DNA of 11,047 bases, taken from positions 1 to 11,047 of the forward strand of contig JAFZRK010000176.1 of assembly GCA_017619905.1 (NCBI GenBank). The letters are read 5' to 3'. Under the pieces are notes generated by a model that did no database searches, was not told the origin of the DNA, and saw nothing but the letters and a program-made list of their open reading frames with translations. Source of the stretch: Bacillota bacterium (GTDB lineage: Bacteria; Bacillota; Clostridia; Peptostreptococcales; Anaerovoracaceae). Below, piece by piece: positions 6,878-11,047 of the stretch. A program made the position numbers and the translations under genes. The first letter of the stretch is position 1. Each line of letters begins with the position of its first letter.

Positions 6878-8061
6878 CCACCCCCAACATGCACTACGCG
6901 GATCTTAAGGATTCGTATCTATTCTTCAACATTGCCCAGAAAGTCAAGGCGTATTCCGGGGCCCATCCGGGCACGCGGCTGCTTCGGCTGGGCATAGGCG
7001 ACGTTACTCTGCCCCTTTGCGGCGCGGTTATCAAAGCGCTGCACGAGGCGGTGGACGACCAGGCCCGCGCGGACAGCTTCCACGGCTACATGCCGGAGAC
7101 GGGAGCGCCTTTTCTGCGGGAAGTCATAACAGAGCATTACAGATCCAGGGGCGTCGACCTGTCTTACGACGACGTGTTCGTATCGAGCGGCGCCAGCGAC
7201 GAGCTGGGCGACATACTGGACCTTTTCGACAGGTCCAGCAGCGCTCTGGTCATAGAGCCGGCTTACCCGGCTTACGTGGACGCCAACGTGATTGCCGGAA
7301 GGGAGATAGTACATCTGGCATCGGGTCCGGACAACGGCTTCCTTCCGAGACCTCCGAAAGACATTAAGGCGGACATCATCTACATCTGCTCGCCCAACAA
7401 CCCCACGGGCGCGGTGTTCGGCAGAGATCAGCTGCAGGAGTGGATAGACTTCGCGAACTCCAGCGGCTCGGTGATACTTTTCGACGCGGCCTACGAGGCC
7501 TTCATAGAGGACGAAGACCTGCCGCGCAGCATATTCGAACTGCCCGGAGCGCGCACCTGCGCCATAGAGATATGCTCGCTCTCCAAAACGGCTGGCTTTA
7601 CCGGCACCCGCCTGGGCTATACGGTGATCCCCAAAGAACTGGAAAGAAAAGGCATGCGCTTAAACGACATGTGGATACGCAACAGGACCACCAAGACCAA
7701 CGGCGTGTCGTACATACTGCAGAAAGGCGGAGCAGCGGTCTTCACGCCGGAAGGCCAAAGGCAGATCCGCGAAAACATAGAATACTACAAGGAAAACGCC
7801 AGGATCCTGATGCGGGCGCTCGACAAGGCGGGCATCTGGTACTGCGGCGGCAAGAACGCGCCCTACATATGGCTGCGCTGCCCGGACGGCATGGGCAGCT
7901 GGGACCTCTTCGACCACCTTCTGAACACCATCCAGGTGATAGGCACCCCCGGCGCGGGTTTCGGAGCCTGCGGCGAGGGCTTCTTCCGCTTCTCCACTTT
8001 CGGCAGCCGCGAAGACACGCTTCTGGCCGCAAAACGACTGGAAGAACTGCTTTGCAGATAA
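6874..8061 (+). CDS. dapL: LL-diaminopimelate aminotransferase (PLP-dependent, class I/II fold)
   Basis: Transfers the amino group of glutamate to tetrahydrodipicolinate, giving LL-diaminopimelate in one step and bypassing the succinyl or acetyl branches. It has 395 residues, a little under the usual 400-410. Seen in order: SYLFFNIA and RLGIGDVTLPL near the N-terminus, SPNNPTGAV with Asn175/Asn176, FDAAYEAF with Asp204 and Tyr207 (PLP ring contacts), SKTAGFTGTR with Lys238 as the Schiff-base lysine, the NGVSYI segment, and FFRFSTFGSRE with Arg372 as the likely carboxylate-binding residue. The start is ATG 6874, inside the dapF stop (ATGA), with AAGGAG at 6858-6863. The frame stays open upstream to 6667, but that part is a shadow of dapF. 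Adjacent dapF supports DapL over other aminotransferases such as AspC. It is the last gene of the block and ends with TAA at 8059-8061. Confidence 0.94.
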   Translation: MTTPNMHYADLKDSYLFFNIAQKVKAYSGAHPGTRLLRLGIGDVTLPLCGAVIKALHEAVDDQARADSFHGYMPETGAPFLREVITEHYRSRGVDLSYDDVFVSSGASDELGDILDLFDRSSSALVIEPAYPAYVDANVIAGREIVHLASGPDNGFLPRPPKDIKADIIYICSPNNPTGAVFGRDQLQEWIDFANSSGSVILFDAAYEAFIEDEDLPRSIFELPGARTCAIEICSLSKTAGFTGTRLGYTVIPKELERKGMRLNDMWIRNRTTKTNGVSYILQKGGAAVFTPEGQRQIRENIEYYKENARILMRALDKAGIWYCGGKNAPYIWLRCPDGMGSWDLFDHLLNTIQVIGTPGAGFGACGEGFFRFSTFGSREDTLLAAKRLEELLCR

Positions 8062-8139
8062 GCGCCGGAAACGTTCGGAAAAGGGCGTACATTCTCACTG
8101 CAGATACCCCTCAAAACGCGCTGAAACGCCCCTCAATCC

Positions 8140-8168
8140 TTGCAAAGCCCTCCCTGTAAGAATATAAT
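8140..8168 (+). promoter_or_regulatory. Sigma-70/A-type promoter of purC
   Basis: TTGCAA (8140-8145, four of six matches to TTGACA) and a perfect TATAAT (8163-8168) are separated by exactly 17 bp. The expected transcription start is near 8175, giving a leader of about 30 nt with AGGAGG at 8196-8201. It lies in the 145-bp gap after dapL, otherwise the largest non-coding stretch here. The stretch is AT-rich compared with its surroundings. purC is therefore probably transcribed on its own, whether or not the upstream operon reads through. Confidence 0.78.
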
Positions 8169-8206
8169 TAAAGCGTATTATTCTGTTTTAGCTGCAGGAG
8201 GAAGAA

Positions 8207-8833
8207 ATGGTCAAGGGAGAACAACTTTACGAAGGCAAGGCCAAGAAGGTCTTCGCCACGGACGATCCGGAGCTGCTGATAGTGTCCTACAAGGACGACG
8301 CCACGGCCTTCAACGGTCTTAAGCGCGGAACTATCGCCGGCAAGGGCGTAATAAACAACAAGATGAGCAACGCATTAATGAAGCTGCTCGAAAAGAGCGG
8401 GATCCCCACGCACTATGTGGAAGAGATAAACGACCGCGACACCATCGTCAAGAAAGTGCAGATAGTGCCGCTGGAGGTAATAATCAGGAACATCACCGCC
8501 GGCTCCTTCGCGAAGCGCTACGGCGTCGCGGAAGGCATCCCCATGAAGAGCCCCACCATAGAGTTCTCGTACAAGAACGACGAACTGGGCGACCCGCTGA
8601 TCAACGAGTATCATGCGCTGGCGCTGGAGCTCGCGACAAAAGAAGAGATAGAAACGATAAAAGATTATTCGTTCAAGGTAAACGAGGAACTTAAGAAGTT
8701 CTGGGCGTCCTGCGGCGTAACGCTGGTGGACTTCAAGCTTGAGTTCGGCCGGCTGTCCGACGGCACCATCGTGCTGGCGGATGAAATCAGCCCCGATACC
8801 TGCCGCCTGTGGGACAGCGAAACCGGCATGTAG
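8207..8833 (+). CDS. purC: SAICAR synthetase (phosphoribosylaminoimidazole-succinocarboxamide synthase), cut short by an in-frame TAG
   Basis: ATP-dependent joining of aspartate to CAIR, giving SAICAR, in purine synthesis. The frame from ATG 8207 (AGGAGG at 8196-8201, 5-nt spacer) gives 208 residues: LYEGKAKKVF at the N-terminus (nucleotide-binding region), the signature VIIRNITAGSFAKRYG (from about 91), and DEISPDTCRLWD (192-203). The TAG at 8831-8833 comes where PurC proteins normally continue, in a TG-x-K-LDKDRF context. The next 29 codons in the same frame encode that missing tail and end in TGA at 8918-8920. With the amber position read as an amino acid, the protein would have 237 residues, the usual length. 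The simplest reading is an AAG (Lys) to TAG change or a sequence error. The truncated protein lacks its conserved C-terminal helix and may be inactive. Family assignment is very secure; functional status is unknown. Confidence 0.93.
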   Translation: MVKGEQLYEGKAKKVFATDDPELLIVSYKDDATAFNGLKRGTIAGKGVINNKMSNALMKLLEKSGIPTHYVEEINDRDTIVKKVQIVPLEVIIRNITAGSFAKRYGVAEGIPMKSPTIEFSYKNDELGDPLINEYHALALELATKEEIETIKDYSFKVNEELKKFWASCGVTLVDFKLEFGRLSDGTIVLADEISPDTCRLWDSETGM

Positions 8834-8920
8834 CTGGACAAGGACCGCTTCAGCCGGGATATGGGCGGCGTGGAAGACGCGTACCAGGAAATCATGCGCC
8901 GGCTGCAGGCTCACGGCTGA
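8834..8920 (+). pseudogene. purC: C-terminal continuation of purC after the amber codon
   Basis: In the same frame as purC, directly after TAG 8831-8833, 28 sense codons and TGA 8918-8920 encode LDKDRFSRDMGG followed by a VEDAYQEIMRRL helix. This is the expected C-terminus of PurC. The frame and sequence are intact, so the lesion is a single codon rather than a frameshift or deletion. It would be made only if the TAG is read through or suppressed, or if it is a sequence error. Confidence 0.85.
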
Positions 8921-8943
8921 GCAGTTTCAGCAGACATAAAGAC

Positions 8944-8989
8944 CGGGCGTCCGGAATGAAAACCGGACGCCCGTTTTGTTTCCTTTTTT
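8944..8989 (+). terminator. Rho-independent terminator after purC, shared with the converging peptidase gene
   Basis: A perfect 11-bp stem, CGGGCGTCCGG (8944-8954) with CCGGACGCCCG (8963-8973), encloses an 8-nt loop (AATGAAAA). It is followed by TTTTGTTTCC and a six-T run ending at 8989. It begins 23 bp after the full-length purC stop. On the minus strand the same stem lies about 20 bp beyond the peptidase stop and is followed by a weaker GTCTTTAT, so it may also end that transcript. Confidence 0.92.
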
Positions 8990-8992
8990 AAC

Positions 8993-11047
8993 TTACTGGA
9001 CGGATTCGATATGCTCCAGCCGGCTGCCGCAGGCATCCATCGCCGTCTTTCCGCCGATCACGCAGACCACGGACTCATCGCAGGCCTTCCCGATCACATC
9101 CGAAAGCTTCCGCAGGTCATCCTTCGTGGTATGGAGCACCTGGTTCCACTCCCGGGTCCGGTCTTCCTCCGTATAGCCGGTGAAGTACATCCAGGCCGCT
9201 TCGTCGCCGACGGACCGGGGCGTCCGCAGGGGATCGATGCTGCCGGTCGTGCTGATGATATACTGGGTCAGGTCGGCATCCCCGTCGCAGAATTCGCGCA
9301 GTACCCGGGCTGTTTCGCAGAAGCTGTCCAGCGACTGTGCCGCGTTGGGATCGCGGAAGGAGGTAATCTCCATGTTGCCAGTCTCCGAAACCCGGAAGCC
9401 GGTTCCGTAGGCGCCGCCCTTCACGCGGATCGTGTTCCAGAGATAGTCCAGGGTGAGGAAGTTGGCCGCCACCAGCGCCGCGCCGTTGTTTTCCGGCTTC
9501 AGCACCGCCGCGCGCGCCGCGAATCCGATTTCGGACGGAATGCTGAATCCGTCCGCCCGGCGTTCGGCCGGCGTGTAGACTGCCGTTTCGCCCTTTTCCC
9601 CGGCCGGGAGGACCGCCAGCACAGCCTTTACCCATGCTTCGTCCATCTCACCGGTCAGGCTGACCGTGACCCGGTCCCGGATGAAGATCCGTTTCCGCAT
9701 CATGTCCATCCAGGCCAGCGTATCCGCGCCGAATTCCTTTTCCATCTTCTGCAGCACCCGCGTAAAGGCAATTCCCTGCAGCGCCTCGTTCATCGCGCCG
9801 GCAGGCGAAAGCGCCGCCGCCGCATGGCGGGCCGCATAGGCATTGCCGCGCATCATGATGCCCTGCTCGGTATTGATCCGGTCCTGGCGCACCAGATTCA
9901 GGATATACGCCTCATCCGTGAACACGGAACGGTTCAGGACTTCATCCAGCAGCCGTACCGCATCCTGTTTCCGGTTCTCCAGCACGGCCACGTTGACCGT
10001 AACGAAGGTTTCCGCCTTGTTCCAGCCGGCATGGATCTGCGGGTAGATGTTCAGGCGGCCCAGCTTCTCGTTCGTCTCGGCATGCAGGGCAGCCACATCG
10101 TAGTTTTCGGTGGCAACGTCGCCCACCAGGTGGGCCAGGATCGAAATTTTGCTCAGTTCCTCCGCAGGCATGTCCGCCAGGGAGAAATACAGCGTCAGGT
10201 AGGAGATGCCGGCGGCATCCATATCCTGATACAGGAGAGTCGTTCCGTCCACCGCGGTTACCGTGGCCGGCACCCTGGAGCGCTTCTCAGGAAGATCTTC
10301 CAGCGTCAGCCGGGGCATCATCGCCAGCTGTTCCGGTGTGTCTTCCCGGTTCTGCCGCTCCCGCAGGGCATGGAACTCATCGATTACCTGCTGCACCTGC
10401 TCCGCCGTCCAGCCGGCCTTGATGTCCGCCAGGCGCTTCTTTTCCGCTTCGCGCTTCTCTTCCGCAATCGTGGCGGAAGGCAGCATGATGACATCCCCGT
10501 GATGGCGGCTGTCCAGGAATACCTCGCGGATCAGCTGCTCAAAGCCGCCGTTCTCCGCCATTTCCGCCAGCGGGCCAAACAGCCCGTCCAGGCTCAGGGC
10601 GTCGGCGGGATCCCCGCCGTACAGCCAGGTGGTCAGGCTCTCGATCCCGTAAGCCAGGCCCCTGGGGAAGCGGCCGAAATCCTTTTCGCGGTTCACAAAC
10701 TCCATCCGGCTGAGCACGCCGGTGAGGCGTTTCCGGTCAATGCCTTCCTCCGCCTGTTTCCGCAGCGTATCATAGACCAGCGTGCGGATCTCATCCTTCT
10801 TTGCCGGGTCGCAGTTCTTCAGGATCAGGTCCACATACATCTGCTTGGTACTGTCAGACCGTTCCAGCGAAACGTCCTCGCACAGCCCGGCTTCCAGCAG
10901 CGCGCGGGTCAGCGGCGCGTCATTCGATCCGGCCAGCACTTCCGTCAGCGCGCCGACCGCCATGTTCTTCAGGGTATCCGCATAGGTCCCGTAGACCCAG
11001 CCCATGCCCATGATGGCCTTGTTGTTCCCGTCATCCTCCGGACCGAC
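8993..11047 (-). CDS. M16C-family metallopeptidase (presequence-protease/insulinase-like), C-terminal part, 5' end outside window
   Basis: 684 residues are visible of a family usually near 950-1000. The frame stays open to the right edge, and the 12 codons before the Met at 11011 (reading GPEDDGNNKAI) continue the protein, so that Met is not the start. The zinc site (HxxEH) would lie in the missing N-terminal part, so catalytic status cannot be judged. Visible are the end of the first M16 half with the helical M16C linker (a charged segment around LADIKAGWTAEQVQQVIDEF), then the second half with RVKGGAYG (GGAYG at visible residues 544-548) and SFRDPN, hallmarks of the Cym1/PreP-like group. 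These enzymes form a clamshell that degrades short peptides. The stop is TAA (8993-8995), tail to tail with purC. No in-frame ATA codon occurs among about 30 isoleucines, unlike the genes to the left. Substrate and location in the cell are unknown. Confidence 0.9.
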   Translation of the reverse strand, partial: VGPEDDGNNKAIMGMGWVYGTYADTLKNMAVGALTEVLAGSNDAPLTRALLEAGLCEDVSLERSDSTKQMYVDLILKNCDPAKKDEIRTLVYDTLRKQAEEGIDRKRLTGVLSRMEFVNREKDFGRFPRGLAYGIESLTTWLYGGDPADALSLDGLFGPLAEMAENGGFEQLIREVFLDSRHHGDVIMLPSATIAEEKREAEKKRLADIKAGWTAEQVQQVIDEFHALRERQNREDTPEQLAMMPRLTLEDLPEKRSRVPATVTAVDGTTLLYQDMDAAGISYLTLYFSLADMPAEELSKISILAHLVGDVATENYDVAALHAETNEKLGRLNIYPQIHAGWNKAETFVTVNVAVLENRKQDAVRLLDEVLNRSVFTDEAYILNLVRQDRINTEQGIMMRGNAYAARHAAAALSPAGAMNEALQGIAFTRVLQKMEKEFGADTLAWMDMMRKRIFIRDRVTVSLTGEMDEAWVKAVLAVLPAGEKGETAVYTPAERRADGFSIPSEIGFAARAAVLKPENNGAALVAANFLTLDYLWNTIRVKGGAYGTGFRVSETGNMEITSFRDPNAAQSLDSFCETARVLREFCDGDADLTQYIISTTGSIDPLRTPRSVGDEAAWMYFTGYTEEDRTREWNQVLHTTKDDLRKLSDVIGKACDESVVCVIGGKTAMDACGSRLEHIESVQ

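Noticed and set aside
8083..8131. Possible terminator after dapL (GGGCGT with ACGCCC)
   Set aside because: Only 6 bp of stem with a loop of about 37 nt and no T-run. It is not a credible intrinsic terminator.
1..8920. Reassignment of TAG to an amino acid across the genome
   Set aside because: Only one in-frame TAG occurs in the eight protein genes. A fully recoded genome would be expected to show more, so a local mutation, error or rare readthrough is preferred.
11009..11011. Met codon as the start of the M16C peptidase
   Set aside because: The frame is open to the window edge and the 12 upstream codons read as a natural continuation. Starting here would also leave out the catalytic zinc domain.

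Overview
The window is GC-rich and gene-dense and looks like DNA from uncultured, probably strictly anaerobic Firmicutes (Clostridia-like). The reasons are a type III glutamine synthetase, a B. subtilis-type PurF that keeps four candidate Fe-S cysteines, the DapL route to diaminopimelate, AGGAGG-type ribosome binding sites, a canonical sigma-70/A promoter, and an M16C-type peptidase. This placement is inference; no rRNA or marker gene is present. Shine-Dalgarno sites and a TATAAT promoter argue against Bacteroidetes, although a similar set of nitrogen genes is clustered there, as far as I recall.

Layout. Positions 1-8061 hold six co-directional, tightly packed genes on the plus strand: glnN (5' end cut off by the window), an ammonium transporter with a PII signalling domain fused to its C-terminus, purF, asnB, dapF and dapL. 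Gaps run from a 4-bp overlap to 45 bp, so they probably form one operon. A 145-bp gap follows, with a strong promoter (TTGCAA, 17 bp, TATAAT), and then purC. The purC frame is broken by an in-frame TAG 29 codons before its natural end. A strong intrinsic terminator sits at 8944-8989. On the minus strand, converging on it, is the C-terminal two thirds of an M16C (presequence-protease-like) metallopeptidase whose 5' end lies beyond the right edge.

How the genes work together. The left block is a nitrogen-assimilation hub. The Amt-PII protein imports ammonium and senses nitrogen status, and GSIII fixes ammonium into glutamine. PurF and AsnB spend the glutamine amide on purines and asparagine. 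DapL and DapF use glutamate nitrogen to make meso-diaminopimelate for cell wall and lysine. PurC acts later in purine synthesis but has its own promoter.

Most interesting points: the Amt-PII fusion, whose T-loop lacks the uridylylated tyrosine; the amber codon inside purC; and a sharp change in isoleucine codon use between purC and the peptidase gene. In the peptidase gene none of about 30 Ile codons is ATA, whereas ATA is common to the left. That change could mark a transfer boundary or an assembly join close to the amber codon.
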